A DNA stretch of 64,000 nt, from contig JAVYQJ010000001.1 in assembly GCA_038731975.1 (NCBI GenBank), positions 186,001 to 250,000 on the forward strand, written 5' to 3'. Below are positions 53,758-62,719 of this stretch, one piece after another; the first letter of the stretch is position 1; the number at the start of each line of letters is the position of its first letter. The notes below the pieces were generated by a model. That model ran no database searches and was not told the origin of the DNA. It saw only the letters and a program-made list of their open reading frames with translations. Origin of the DNA: Thermofilaceae archaeon. GTDB taxonomy: Archaea; Thermoproteota; Thermoprotei; Thermofilales; Thermofilaceae. The position numbers and the translations under genes were made by a program.

Positions 53758-54985
53758 CATAGGGACAGCTGGCCATGTGGATCACGGTAAAACGACGCTA
53801 GTTGAAGCCCTAACGGGAATTTGGACCTCCAGGTACTCGGAGGAGTTGAAGAGAGGTATAACGATAAAGCTAGGCTACGCTGACACCACCATCCTGAAGT
53901 GCCCCTCCTGCCCGCCGCCACAGGCGTACTACACTTCTGCGACAGCTCCGCGGGACGGTAAGTGCAAGTACTGCGGGAGCGAGCTTGTTCCAGTCAGGAA
54001 GATCTCATTCGTCGATGTCCCGGGCCACGAAATGCTCATGGCAATTATGCTAGCTGGTACGGCGCTGATGGATGGCGTCCTACTGTTAGTCGACGCGTCG
54101 CAACCCTGTCCCAGGCCACAGACGAAGGAGCACTTCATGGCCCTATCGATTGCGGGCGTTCGGAACTTGATTGTTGTGCAAAACAAGGTAGACATCGTGC
54201 CGAAGGAGAGAGCCAAGGAGAACTACGAGGAGATCAAGGAGTTTCTCTCCGGTACGTGGGCTGAGAAGGCACCGATAATCCCTGTCTCGGCACTGCACCG
54301 GGTCAATATTGACGCTCTGATATGGGCTATCGAGAGGTACATCCCCACCCCCTCCAGGGACCTGAGTAAGCCGCCGCTCATGCTCGTTGCAAGGAGCTTC
54401 GACGTGAACAAGCCCGGGACATCCGTGGAGGAGATCAAAGGGGGTGTGATCGGTGGGATGGTAATCCAAGGCAAGTTCGAAGTGGGCGACGAGATTGAGA
54501 TCAAGCCCGGCATCAAGGTTCAGGTGCGTAGGGGGGAGGTGAGGTACGAGCCGGTTATCACTGAGATAACCAGCTTAAGGTCTGGTGAGGAGGAGTTGGA
54601 CGTAGCCTACCCTGGAGGGTTGATAGGCGTAGGGACGAAGCTGGACCCCAGCATGACGAAAGGGGATAATCTCATGGGATGCGTAGTTGGGCGCCCGGGA
54701 GAGACCCCACCAGTGTACAACCAGCTGGAGGTTGAGTACCAGCTCATGGAACGCATCGTGGGTTTCGAGAGAGAGATTCGCGTGGAGCAGCTCAGGAGGG
54801 GTGAACCCCTCATGCTCAACGTGGGGACGGCGGTCACAGTTGGCATCGTAACCTCAACCAAGGGTGATACAGCATCCCTCTCGTTGAGGTCACCTGTCTC
54901 AGCGTTCCCCGGGGCAACGGTTGCTATAAGCCGCCAGATCGAGGGACGGTGGAGGCTCATAGGGTACGGTAGAATACTCGGCTAG
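53714..54985 (+). CDS. eif2g: Translation initiation factor aIF2 subunit gamma
   Basis: The product is 423 residues from the ATG at 53714 (the alternatives GTG 53711 and GTG 53735 are close). It has G1 NIGTAGHVDHGKTTLVEALT, a zinc knuckle CPSCPPP...CKYCG, G3 DVPGHEMLMAIMLAGTALMD and G4 NKVDIVPKERAKENYEEIKE. It binds initiator Met-tRNA as GTP complex with the alpha and beta subunits, not encoded in the window. Overlap with S6e suggests translational coupling. Confidence 0.95.
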   Translation: MKLEKGVELRQPLVNIGTAGHVDHGKTTLVEALTGIWTSRYSEELKRGITIKLGYADTTILKCPSCPPPQAYYTSATAPRDGKCKYCGSELVPVRKISFVDVPGHEMLMAIMLAGTALMDGVLLLVDASQPCPRPQTKEHFMALSIAGVRNLIVVQNKVDIVPKERAKENYEEIKEFLSGTWAEKAPIIPVSALHRVNIDALIWAIERYIPTPSRDLSKPPLMLVARSFDVNKPGTSVEEIKGGVIGGMVIQGKFEVGDEIEIKPGIKVQVRRGEVRYEPVITEITSLRSGEEELDVAYPGGLIGVGTKLDPSMTKGDNLMGCVVGRPGETPPVYNQLEVEYQLMERIVGFEREIRVEQLRRGEPLMLNVGTAVTVGIVTSTKGDTASLSLRSPVSAFPGATVAISRQIEGRWRLIGYGRILG

Positions 54986-55061
54986 CAACCTTGATCTATT
55001 AAGCCGGGTGTTCTCGCTTATCACCCCGAGCCGGTGCTCGCTGAATTGCGCTACGCGAATC

Positions 55062-55820
55062 CTAGAGCATTCCCGCTGCTCTGAATAAGCTGGCGAGAAG
55101 CCAGGATACTGCCATTGCAGCTGCCATACCAGCAATCGATTTCTTCCAGCTTAGATCGCCAATCACCTTGAAGGTTAGGAGCGTGAGAATCATGTTCCAT
55201 ATCGTTCCGAAGTAGCTCATTGCATCGAGAAGGTACCGAAGGGGGATGCCGATGTGCGAGGAGGTAAGGTCAAGCCTGTACAGGTAGGCCGTTAAAGCGA
55301 GAAGTCTCGGGTAAGCGCCGGGCTGGCTTACGAGTTCTATAGCGGGAACGATTCGTGATGCGATCACGTAGGACACTAAGAAGACAGAGAATGCTAGAAG
55401 CTGAGAAGAGAGGATGTAGCCTGTCGCGGAGAATACAGTAAATCCCTCGATCCTTGAGCCGAAGATGTACATTATGAACCAGTAGATGACGAAGAGTATG
55501 AACCAGAAGACGAAAAGGGTGGCGGCTCTCATCGAGACGTAGCCTGCGATGTTCGAGTAAAACATGTCGAGCAGTGATTCTCTCTTGCCATCCGCGACAA
55601 TCGTGACACCAGTCACCAGTTGAGCAGCGATCAGGGTCTGAATCGCGAAGGTGATAGAGAGCAGGATGGCTGGTGCGGAAGCGTCCGGCGAGAACTTCAC
55701 TTCCTCAACAAGCTTAAAAGGCTCGAGGTACATCTGGACCGTCCTTCTTCCAGCTCTCGCGAGGGCTTTTGTGAAGGCGCGTGCTAAGCGCCCGAGAGCC
55801 TTCACCCTTTGTACGTTCAA
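55062..55820 (-). CDS. Yip1-like multispanning membrane protein
   Basis: This 252-residue protein has about 45 N-terminal soluble residues (EPFKLVEEVKFSPDASAPAI, a Yip1-type lead-in) followed by about five hydrophobic segments: ILLSITFAIQTLIAAQLVTG, AATLFVFWFILFVIYWFIMY, GYILSSQLLAFSVFLVSYVI, YFGTIWNMILTLLTFKVIG and AAMAVSWLLASLF. The arrangement fits archaeal Yip1-domain proteins, of unknown function, located in the membrane. It is overlapped at its start (ATGA) by the RAM-domain gene upstream. Confidence 0.68.
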   Translation of the reverse strand: MNVQRVKALGRLARAFTKALARAGRRTVQMYLEPFKLVEEVKFSPDASAPAILLSITFAIQTLIAAQLVTGVTIVADGKRESLLDMFYSNIAGYVSMRAATLFVFWFILFVIYWFIMYIFGSRIEGFTVFSATGYILSSQLLAFSVFLVSYVIASRIVPAIELVSQPGAYPRLLALTAYLYRLDLTSSHIGIPLRYLLDAMSYFGTIWNMILTLLTFKVIGDLSWKKSIAGMAAAMAVSWLLASLFRAAGML

Positions 55821-56059
55821 ACTCCCACCAACGTCGTTGTATACTCGATACCCGGGATACCGCGGATCATTGTTACAACCTTATCGAGCTCGCTGAGCGA
55901 ATCAACCTCCACTATTATCACGGCATCCCAAGCACCGTATGTGATGTAAGCCTCCTTAACGCCCTTGATTTCCTTGGCTTTGAACACTACGTCGTACTCC
56001 ATGCCCGTCCTTATCGTCGCCAACACGAACGCTAGCACCGGCCTCTTCAAGAGTCTCAA
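55817..56059 (-). CDS. Stand-alone RAM (Lrp/AsnC effector) domain protein
   Basis: This 80-residue protein consists of just the ligand-binding domain of Lrp/AsnC regulators, without HTH: VLAFVLATIRTGMEYDVVFK, KGVKEAYITYGAWDAVIIVE and LSELDKVVTMIRGIPGIEYT. Such stand-alone domains bind amino acids and can modify full-length Lrp proteins by co-assembly. Two full-length Lrp genes occur about 11 kb away. It is translationally coupled to the Yip1-like membrane protein. Confidence 0.88.
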   Translation of the reverse strand: MRLLKRPVLAFVLATIRTGMEYDVVFKAKEIKGVKEAYITYGAWDAVIIVEVDSLSELDKVVTMIRGIPGIEYTTTLVGV

Positions 56060-56113
56060 CCCTAGATAGCGGCCTAATTTTTAAGTTTCCTTGCTCGGGG
56101 CAGTCTGCTCCAA

Positions 56114-56126
56114 AGCTACTTATATA
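56114..56126 (+). promoter_or_regulatory. Promoter of the RFC operon
   Basis: GCTACTTATATATTC includes the TATA box CTTATATATT, centred about 38 bp before the rfcS ATG at 56159. It predicts a start of transcription near 56147 and a leader of roughly 12 nt. Confidence 0.6.
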
Positions 56127-56158
56127 TTCTCCAGCCAGTAGGTTGGTGCGAGTAGGCT

Positions 56159-57154
56159 ATGAGCATTGATCAAGCTCCCGAGCTTTGGGTGGAGAAGTAC
56201 AGGCCACGCAGATTGGATGAGATGGTAGATCAGAGGGAGATCGTTGCGAGGTTGAAGGAGTTCGTGAAGGACAAGAACATACCGCACCTTCTCTTCGTCG
56301 GGCCCCCTGGCACGGGTAAAACGACTGCAGCACTCTGCGTGGCGTACGAGCTGTACGGAGAGCACTGGCGCGATAACACCCTGGAGCTGAACGCTTCAGA
56401 CGAGAGGGGCATTGATGTGATTAGGACGCGCATTAAGGATTACGCGAGAACGATGCCGATCGGCGAGGTCCCGTACAAGCTGATAATCCTCGACGAAGCG
56501 GACAACATGACCGGCGACGCTCAGCAGGCGTTGAGGCGCACGATGGAGCTTTTCTCTAGGACGGCCCGCTTCATCCTCATCGCCAACTACGCCTCGAAGA
56601 TCATTGAGCCGATACAGTCAAGATGCGCGATCTTCAGGTTCCAGCCGATACCTAAGGAGGACTTCATCGGCCGGCTCAGCTACATTGCTGAAAGAGAGGG
56701 GGTGAAGGTGACGCGGGACGGCCTCGAAGCGATCTGGGAGGAAAGCGCCGGCGATATGAGGAAAGCCATCAATACGCTGCAAGCGGCGGCAGCCATAGCC
56801 AGCGTGGTTGACGCGGACACCGTCTACAAGGCTATCGGGAAGGTGACGCCCACTGAGGTGCGGGAAATGCTCAAGCTGGCGCTCTCCGGGGACTTCCTCG
56901 GGGCGCGGGAGAGGCTGAGGACTCTGCTGTACTCCTACGGCTTGTCGGGCGTCGACGTTGTCAAGCTAATCTACAGGGAGGTGACCTCCGCCAGGGGGGG
57001 CTTGGATTTGGACGATAAATCGCGCCTCGAAGTAATGGAGCTTATAGGGGAGGTCAACTACAGGCTTGTTGAGGGCGCGGACGACGAGATCCAGCTAAAC
57101 GCCCTTCTGGCTAAGCTAGCGCTGGTAGGGAAGGGAGCCCATAATGTCCGCTAG
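56159..57154 (+). CDS. rfcS: Replication factor C small subunit
   Basis: This 331-residue AAA+ protein has Walker A FVGPPGTGKTTAALCVAYEL (about residues 45-64), Walker B LIILDEADNMTGDAQQALRR, the SRC motif IQSRCAIFRFQP and RFC boxes VEKYRPRRLDEMV and LNASDERGIDVIR. It has no intein. With the large subunit it loads the PCNA clamp at primer ends. It overlaps rfcL by 11 bp. Confidence 0.97.
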   Translation: MSIDQAPELWVEKYRPRRLDEMVDQREIVARLKEFVKDKNIPHLLFVGPPGTGKTTAALCVAYELYGEHWRDNTLELNASDERGIDVIRTRIKDYARTMPIGEVPYKLIILDEADNMTGDAQQALRRTMELFSRTARFILIANYASKIIEPIQSRCAIFRFQPIPKEDFIGRLSYIAEREGVKVTRDGLEAIWEESAGDMRKAINTLQAAAAIASVVDADTVYKAIGKVTPTEVREMLKLALSGDFLGARERLRTLLYSYGLSGVDVVKLIYREVTSARGGLDLDDKSRLEVMELIGEVNYRLVEGADDEIQLNALLAKLALVGKGAHNVR

Positions 57155-58433
57155 AGTCGGCATCTGGGTTGAGAAGTACAGGCCGAGGAAGATCGACGAC
57201 GTCGTCGGTAACCCTGAGGCTAAGAAGGCTTTCGTCGCCTGGCTTAATAGGTGGTTGGCGGGAAACCCTCCCGATAAGAAGGCGATCCTCCTCTACGGCC
57301 CGCCTGGCTGCGGCAAGACCAGCCTCGTCCAAGCGGCCGCCAACCAGCTGGGGTTGGAACTGGTCGAGGTGAACGCCAGCGACGTGAGAACTTCAGAAGC
57401 GCTGCGGAGGAAGGTCCTCAGAGCTGCCACGGAGGGGGTTTTAGCCGGCGCTAGGGGTAAGATAATCCTCCTCGACGAGGTGGACGGTATCGACCCGCGA
57501 GCGGATAGAGGAGGGCTTGAAACGATCTTTGAGATCATCCAGAAGTCGCGTTACCCCGTGGTGCTGACGGCTAACGACCCTTGGGATCCAAAGCTCCGAG
57601 AGCTTAGGAACTACTGCGAAATGGTGGAGTTCAGGAAGCTCGGCAAGCGGGACGTGATGAAGGTTCTCAGCGAGATCTGCAAGAAGGAGGCTGTAGAGTG
57701 CGACCCGGCCGTTCTCGACGCTATCGCTGAGAACAGCGAGGGCGATTTGAGGGCCGCTATTAATGACCTCCAGTCGATTGCTGAGGGGCGGAGGAGCGTG
57801 AAGCTGGAGGACCTTGAAATCCTCGGCTACCGCGCTAAGCAGCTGAACATGTTCGAGGTCGTGCGCGCCGTCTTGACCGCTAAGCGTCCTGAGGCAGCCC
57901 GCTCCGTTCTTAGCATGCCATCCCTCGATTACGAGATGCTGATGCTCTGGCTCAACGAGAACATCCCGCACCAGTACTCACCCAGCCTTACAGCGATCTC
58001 CGACGCCTACGACGCGCTTTCGAAGGCGGACGTCATGCTGGCCCGGATAAAGAGGAGGCAGGCTTGGACCCTCCTCCCCTACGCGCTGGATCTAATGACG
58101 GTCGGTGTAGCATCAGCGCGGGATAAGCCCCCCTTCAAGTTCGTCAAGTACGAGTTCCCCAAGAAGCTGAGGCTGCTCGCATCGACGAAGGAGGAGAGGG
58201 AGGAGAAGCTAAGAGTTTTTCGGGCGATTGCTCGCGCCTGCCACACGTCGCTCCGCACAGTCATGCTCGAGGTCGCCCCGTTTCTGAAGCTGATCTGCGA
58301 GAACGATCCTGAGCGGGGCTCTAGGATAGCTGAGAGCCTCGGGATACCCCCCGACACCCTATTCAAAGCGCTCGGAGTTGAGCGCCGCCCAGCTAAACCG
58401 GCCGCCCCCTCTAGGCCGAGGCGCCGCGCTTAA
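57144..58433 (+). CDS. rfcL: Replication factor C large subunit
   Basis: This 429-residue AAA+ protein has VEKYRPRKIDDVVGNPEAKK, Walker A LYGPPGCGKTSLVQAAANQL, Walker B IILLDEVDGIDPRADRGGLE and a C-terminal RFC-specific region. The basic proline/alanine-rich tail (RRPAKPAAPSRPRRRA) could include a PCNA-interaction tail. The sensor Arg of the SRC motif is absent, as expected for RFC-L. Its end overlaps the convergent orc1/cdc6 gene by 23 bp. Confidence 0.96.
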   Translation: MSARVGIWVEKYRPRKIDDVVGNPEAKKAFVAWLNRWLAGNPPDKKAILLYGPPGCGKTSLVQAAANQLGLELVEVNASDVRTSEALRRKVLRAATEGVLAGARGKIILLDEVDGIDPRADRGGLETIFEIIQKSRYPVVLTANDPWDPKLRELRNYCEMVEFRKLGKRDVMKVLSEICKKEAVECDPAVLDAIAENSEGDLRAAINDLQSIAEGRRSVKLEDLEILGYRAKQLNMFEVVRAVLTAKRPEAARSVLSMPSLDYEMLMLWLNENIPHQYSPSLTAISDAYDALSKADVMLARIKRRQAWTLLPYALDLMTVGVASARDKPPFKFVKYEFPKKLRLLASTKEEREEKLRVFRAIARACHTSLRTVMLEVAPFLKLICENDPERGSRIAESLGIPPDTLFKALGVERRPAKPAAPSRPRRRA

Positions 58434-59637
58434 TCTCCTCCCTCACCATCGCTATGAGCTCCCGCTCCAGCGTTTGCAGGGGGATTGCGGACAAGCCCAC
58501 GAGGGTCGTCCTCCCCCTCTGCCCCTTGCCCGAGCGCTCCGCTGACACTATGCCCATCCTCTTAAGGTTCTGCACGTACTCCCACACGGTCGTGTGCCGC
58601 CTCGGCGGCACCCCGTACTCCTCGCACACCTCCTGGTACTCCATCTCTAGCAGCCCCATCGGGATCTTGCTTACGAACCTCTTGCGCTGTAGCAGCCGAG
58701 CGAGAGCGAGTAGTAGCAGCTTCTCCTCCAGCTTTAAGTTCCGGAGAACCTCCCTGGGGATCGGCATGATGTCGCTGTACGCCCTCCTCACGTCCTCCGG
58801 CTCGATAACGCTCCTCCCCTCACTCTCAGCGTACTTCCCCGCCCTGTAGAGCAGCTCGATTGCCAGCCTCGCATCCCCCCTGCCACCCTTATCGTAACCC
58901 ACGAGCTCCGCGATCATCCCTATCACCTCGTCGCTGGCCGCCGACTCGTACAGTGCTCCTTCCTCGAGAATCCTCCGCCACAGGATGTCCATGAGCTGCT
59001 GCGAGGTGTAGGGGTAGAAGCGGATGAGGTTATGCTGCAGCGTGCTCTGTATCGAGGGGTCGAGGATCAGGAACTGGAGGTCACGGAAGACAAACATTAT
59101 ACCAGCCCTGTGGACGGTATCGCCGACTACCTCGCTCAGCCGCGTCAAGTTGTACAAGGTATCCTCCCTACCCCCGGCGATGTAGTCCGCCTCATCGATC
59201 GTGACTACGAGGTACTTGTTGGCGTTCTTAAGGTGGTTCCAGATCATGTACAGCAGCTCCTCCCTGGAGTAACCGCGCCGAGGCACGTTCAAACCCAGAT
59301 CCCTCCCGATCTTCTGGAGCACCGAGAAGAATGAGCGGTTTGCGTGGCAGTTGACGTAGGAGTACCTGATTACTGCGCCCCCGCGGGTCTTCAAACCATC
59401 AATGCTTTCACCGAACTTCTTGGCCACAGCCGTCTTACCCGTACCCACATCGCCCACGAGTATGACTCGCACGAACACTGAGCCAGGGTTCGCCAGGAAG
59501 GGCTTGAAGTACTCCCTCAGCTGCCTCAACTGCTCCTCCCTGTGCGGGAGGTTTTTCGGGATGTAGTCTACCTGCAGCTTGCTCTCGTCCCGGAAGATCC
59601 TACTTCCAACCCATAGACCGTCGTAGGACATTCCCAC
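58411..59637 (-). CDS. cdc6: Orc1/Cdc6 replication initiator
   Basis: This 408-residue protein has an AAA+ domain (Walker A ILVGDVGTGKTAVAKKFGES, about residues 59-78; Walker B LVVTIDEADYIAG; sensor YNLTRLSEVV), a lid, and a C-terminal winged helix (about residues 330-400; VCEEYGVPPRRHTTVWEYVQ). It binds origin repeats and recruits MCM. Archaeal orc1/cdc6 genes often lie next to an origin of replication, so the 228-bp upstream region was examined. RFC genes are convergent neighbours. Confidence 0.94.
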   Translation of the reverse strand: MGMSYDGLWVGSRIFRDESKLQVDYIPKNLPHREEQLRQLREYFKPFLANPGSVFVRVILVGDVGTGKTAVAKKFGESIDGLKTRGGAVIRYSYVNCHANRSFFSVLQKIGRDLGLNVPRRGYSREELLYMIWNHLKNANKYLVVTIDEADYIAGGREDTLYNLTRLSEVVGDTVHRAGIMFVFRDLQFLILDPSIQSTLQHNLIRFYPYTSQQLMDILWRRILEEGALYESAASDEVIGMIAELVGYDKGGRGDARLAIELLYRAGKYAESEGRSVIEPEDVRRAYSDIMPIPREVLRNLKLEEKLLLLALARLLQRKRFVSKIPMGLLEMEYQEVCEEYGVPPRRHTTVWEYVQNLKRMGIVSAERSGKGQRGRTTLVGLSAIPLQTLERELIAMVREEIKRGASA

Positions 59638-59865
59638 TACCTTAACCTTCAGCTCTAGTAAGAGAGAATCAAACAGAGCTGCTTAAAGACTTTACCGCAG
59701 CCGGTGTGGAACACGAGTGAGGCATCGGTAGGTAAAAACCCCTTTTTAAAACGTAAAAGGATGCCTGTACCAATGCTGAGGGTCCCGTGCCTGTAACCGC
59801 GTCGAATATGTATCTGTCCCCCGGATCGAAAAGCGCGGCTACTACTTACGAGCGCGCTTTCTAGA
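59638..59865. other. Upstream region of orc1/cdc6, possible but unproven origin
   Basis: This 228-bp non-coding stretch includes an A+T-rich part (CCCCTTTTTAAAACGTAAAA, near 59739-59758) and one ORB-like GTGTGGAACACGAGTGAGG (near 59703-59721). I see only one loose copy and no inverted pair, so evidence for an origin is weak. Confidence 0.25.
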
Positions 59866-60327
59866 CTAGACGGCGAGCAGGAGCAACCAGTTCCCTTCAT
59901 CTCTTCGTAGCAACACGGTTCGTGCTCTGACCCCGTTTCGATCGGTCAGGTTCAGCTGCCTCGCTCGCAGCGCTATGAGCTCCTCCAACTTGCGCCTATC
60001 TAAGAGCCCGCCCGTTCGGGCCTCGACATTTCTCAGCTTTACGCCCAGGCGTGCGGCTTGAGCTAGCAGCTCATCCACAGCTGCTTCGAGGCTACCCTCG
60101 GCTGAGGCTAAAACCCTGCGGACGCGCAAAAGCCCCCGCACTGGGTACTGCTGGAGCAGGTCGATGAGGTGGTCGTGGCCAAGGCTGCTGTACACGACAA
60201 TGCCCCCCTCGATGAGTTCCAGCTTGACGCCCCTATCGTGGGGGTAGAGGGCGTCCATGAGATCCCTCGCTACGCGCTTCTCCTTGCCCCGCTCCGTGCT
60301 AACCAGGAGCTTCGGCCCTCCGGTCAC
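59866..60327 (-). CDS. THUMP-domain protein
   Basis: This 153-residue protein resembles a stand-alone THUMP domain: LLVSTERGKEKRVARDLMDA at the N-terminus, VVYSSLGHDHLIDLLQQYPV, VLASAEGSLEAAVDELLAQA and NGVRARTVLLRRDEGNWLLL at the end. THUMP domains hold tRNA 3' ends for modifying enzymes; stand-alone archaeal members are thought to act as RNA-binding partners (like Tan1 for tRNA acetylation). No partner gene is adjacent. Confidence 0.65.
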   Translation of the reverse strand: MTGGPKLLVSTERGKEKRVARDLMDALYPHDRGVKLELIEGGIVVYSSLGHDHLIDLLQQYPVRGLLRVRRVLASAEGSLEAAVDELLAQAARLGVKLRNVEARTGGLLDRRKLEELIALRARQLNLTDRNGVRARTVLLRRDEGNWLLLLAV

Positions 60328-60370
60328 GGTGGACGCCCTTCAGGAATCTTGTTAAACCCCCCGCTCCCTC

Positions 60371-61192
60371 ATGTGTCGAGGCGTCTTGAGGCTGAGGATC
60401 CCGCTCGGAGCCGGAGTCTTCGAGCTGGAGATCGCTTTGTGCAGCGTGCCCGATCTACTTCCACACGAGGAAGTGATTCCAGAGCACCTGAAGGGTCTGG
60501 TCAGCGCGTTTGCGCGCAGCCGCTACCAGAGGAACCCGGTGATCGTGGACGCGAGCAGTAACCTGATCCTGGACGGCACCCACCGGTGGGCTGCGATGAG
60601 GGAGCTCGGGTTCCCACTGATCGCGGCCTGCAAGGTCGACTACATGAGCCCCCTCGTGGAGCTGGACACGTGGGCCCGGGTGTACGACTGGGCGGGCGCA
60701 GACGTGGAGAAGGCGCTGGAGGGTTTCGAGGTGGAGCGGGTGGACCTCGAATCGGTGAGGGAGTCCGACCTCGCCGTCATCCACCGTAGACAGGCTTACG
60801 TGGTTCGGCACGAGGGGGTGAGAGACGCTTTCGAGAAGCTGCGAAGCCTGGAGCGGATGCTCGAGAAGCTGGCAAAGCGCCCCTCCGCTTACGTCCCCCG
60901 CTCAAGCTGGCCACTGTACACGCACAAGCCCCTCCTCATCCTCCCTCCATCACCCTCCAAAACCGACGTGCTAAAGGCGGCCCGCGAGGGCTACCTGATG
61001 CCCCCGAAATCCACGCGGCACGTCATCCCCGCCAGGCCCGTGGGAGTGAACGTGCCCCTGAGACTGCTGAGGAAGCGATCGCTCGACCCAGAGCTCTTCG
61101 AGGAGGTCCTCAGGCAAAGGCAGCTCCTCCTGCTTCAACCTCCCGTGATGCTGGATCGAGAGTACCAGGAAGTCCTGCTCATGTTCGCCTGA
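60371..61192 (+). CDS. ParB/sulfiredoxin-fold protein, probable free-serine kinase (SerK-like)
   Basis: This 273-residue protein has a ParB/Srx-type core: LLPHEEVIPEHLKGLVSAFA (catalytic-type Glu), NPVIVDASSNLILDGTHRWA (DGTHR phosphate-binding motif) and AACKVDYMSPLVELDTW. This order and the HEExxP/DGTHRW pair fit archaeal SerK, which phosphorylates free L-serine for cysteine or serine metabolism. It lacks ParB's DNA-binding HTH, so chromosome segregation is unlikely. It is followed 10 bp later by an ATP-cone protein. Nucleotide preference (ADP or ATP) is not predictable here. Confidence 0.68.
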   Translation: MCRGVLRLRIPLGAGVFELEIALCSVPDLLPHEEVIPEHLKGLVSAFARSRYQRNPVIVDASSNLILDGTHRWAAMRELGFPLIAACKVDYMSPLVELDTWARVYDWAGADVEKALEGFEVERVDLESVRESDLAVIHRRQAYVVRHEGVRDAFEKLRSLERMLEKLAKRPSAYVPRSSWPLYTHKPLLILPPSPSKTDVLKAAREGYLMPPKSTRHVIPARPVGVNVPLRLLRKRSLDPELFEEVLRQRQLLLLQPPVMLDREYQEVLLMFA

Positions 61193-61202
61193 GGCGACAA
61201 CC

Positions 61203-62684
61203 ATGAGGGGCCGTTTCCTGGTGGGCTTCAGGTTCCCGGCGGAGCTGGAGAGCATCGAAGCGGTTGAACCGACCCTAAGCAGGGTTAAGGAGCTGCTGGA
61301 GCAGCGGGGCGCGATCCTGGACGGGTGGGAGTACGACCAGCCCGAGAACCTCCTCCTCATACACCTCCACTGCGAGCCCGAAGCGCTGCCGGAGGCGAAG
61401 AGGGTTGTGTCGGAAGCGCTGTGGAGGAGCCTGGGGTTGAGGAGCGAGCCGGTGATGCTGGGCCCCCGCGGCTTCGTTGACGTTGAGGAGGCCCTACCAA
61501 GCCCAAGCACACTCGGTTTCCTGATCAGGGTCGCCGCCGAGGGCGTTGAGCACAACGGGCTGGGGAAAGGTGTGCTGCCCCTCTTGATCCACTACCTGTG
61601 CGGCTTCAGCAGGGCGAGGACGTTACTGGCAGCTTCCTACCTAGGCCTCGACCCAGCGGAGGTCGACGCGGAGCTCTCGCGCCTAGCGGAGCAAGGCTAC
61701 TTGAGCAGCGACTTGCGCGAACTGACGAGGGAGGGTGAGAAACTGCTGAACTCCCTTCTGCCGGAGCTCAGGATCCGGCCGCGAACACGATCGAGCGGAG
61801 GGATCGGTGTCGTCGACGAGGAGGGTTCGCTGGAACCCTTCAACCTCGATAAGCTGGCCGCGTCGCTGTACGGCTGCGGAGTGCCCTACGCTGCGGTTCC
61901 CACGGTTCTGGAGCACATCGAGAGGGCGCTGAGGGGCAGGAGGTACGTGTCAAGGAGGGTTCTCGCGCTGCTCATCCGCAGCCTGCTCGATGAGGTTCTC
62001 CCAGCCACGGGCTCTGCAGAGAGGTTTTACCACTACGTCTACGCGCTCGACAGGCTCTACGTGGAGGTGGATGGAGTTATCAGGAGGCTCTCCTGGAGGC
62101 TCCTACGGGAAGCTTCCCTCGAAGTGCTCAGCGAGCGAGGCTTGAAGCCGCCTCGGCGCCTAGTTCAGCTGCACGCTGAGCGGGTGGCGCAGGAGCTCCG
62201 GGAGCTGGTAGCGTCGGCCCCACTGCTCTACGAGGGGCGCGTGCTTAGGCTCGACGAGCTGAGGAGCATCGCCAGGTACACAGCCCCCAAGGTCTCATTT
62301 GCGTGGCTGGACTTGGCAGCCTCAGCTCCCGCCGAAGTGGCCGAGCGGTACAAGTCGCTGGCGCTGAACTACCTCGAGGCAGCGAGCGGCTGGGACCCGG
62401 GTGAGCGGAAGGAGCTCACTTCAAGGGCTCTACAGCTACTATCGTCGAGCATCGCGCTCAAACTTGGCCTACTCCCCTCGAACAGCACAGAGCTTAATCT
62501 GGGGGCTCTCCGCTCGGAGGTTGTAAAGCTTGGAACAGCCGACGTTAGGGCATCGCTGCTGAGGATCTGCAAGCTCGCCGCCCGTCTGATCCGCACCCCA
62601 GCCGTCCCGAGCCCCAGGGAGCAGCGGGGCTTCGAGCGCGCGCTGTCCGAGCTGCGCAAGGAGCTGGTAAAACTGCCTTTGTAG
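61203..62684 (+). CDS. Uncharacterised protein with central ATP-cone domain
   Basis: I do not recognise the full-length family. Of 493 residues, about 1-105 are an alpha/beta domain (FLVGFRFPAELESIEAVEPT), about 130-185 resemble a winged helix (LSRLAEQGYLSSDLRELTRE), and about 198-285 match an ATP-cone: VVDEEGSLEPFNLDKLAASL, CGVPYAAVPTVLEHIERALR and SRRVLALLIRSLLDEV. The C-terminal 200 residues are helical. ATP-cones sense ATP/dATP in ribonucleotide reductase and NrdR, so a nucleotide-responsive regulator is possible. It sits between the SerK-like and apgM genes in one probable operon. Confidence 0.55.
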   Translation: MRGRFLVGFRFPAELESIEAVEPTLSRVKELLEQRGAILDGWEYDQPENLLLIHLHCEPEALPEAKRVVSEALWRSLGLRSEPVMLGPRGFVDVEEALPSPSTLGFLIRVAAEGVEHNGLGKGVLPLLIHYLCGFSRARTLLAASYLGLDPAEVDAELSRLAEQGYLSSDLRELTREGEKLLNSLLPELRIRPRTRSSGGIGVVDEEGSLEPFNLDKLAASLYGCGVPYAAVPTVLEHIERALRGRRYVSRRVLALLIRSLLDEVLPATGSAERFYHYVYALDRLYVEVDGVIRRLSWRLLREASLEVLSERGLKPPRRLVQLHAERVAQELRELVASAPLLYEGRVLRLDELRSIARYTAPKVSFAWLDLAASAPAEVAERYKSLALNYLEAASGWDPGERKELTSRALQLLSSSIALKLGLLPSNSTELNLGALRSEVVKLGTADVRASLLRICKLAARLIRTPAVPSPREQRGFERALSELRKELVKLPL

Positions 62685-62719
62685 CGCAGGCTTATTAACG
62701 CTCCAGAGAGGGGTGGCCG

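Noticed and set aside
60371-61192. ParB chromosome-partitioning protein
   Set aside because: It has the ParB/Srx-type DGTHR core but no HTH DNA-binding domain and no ParA neighbour; SerK-like motifs fit better.
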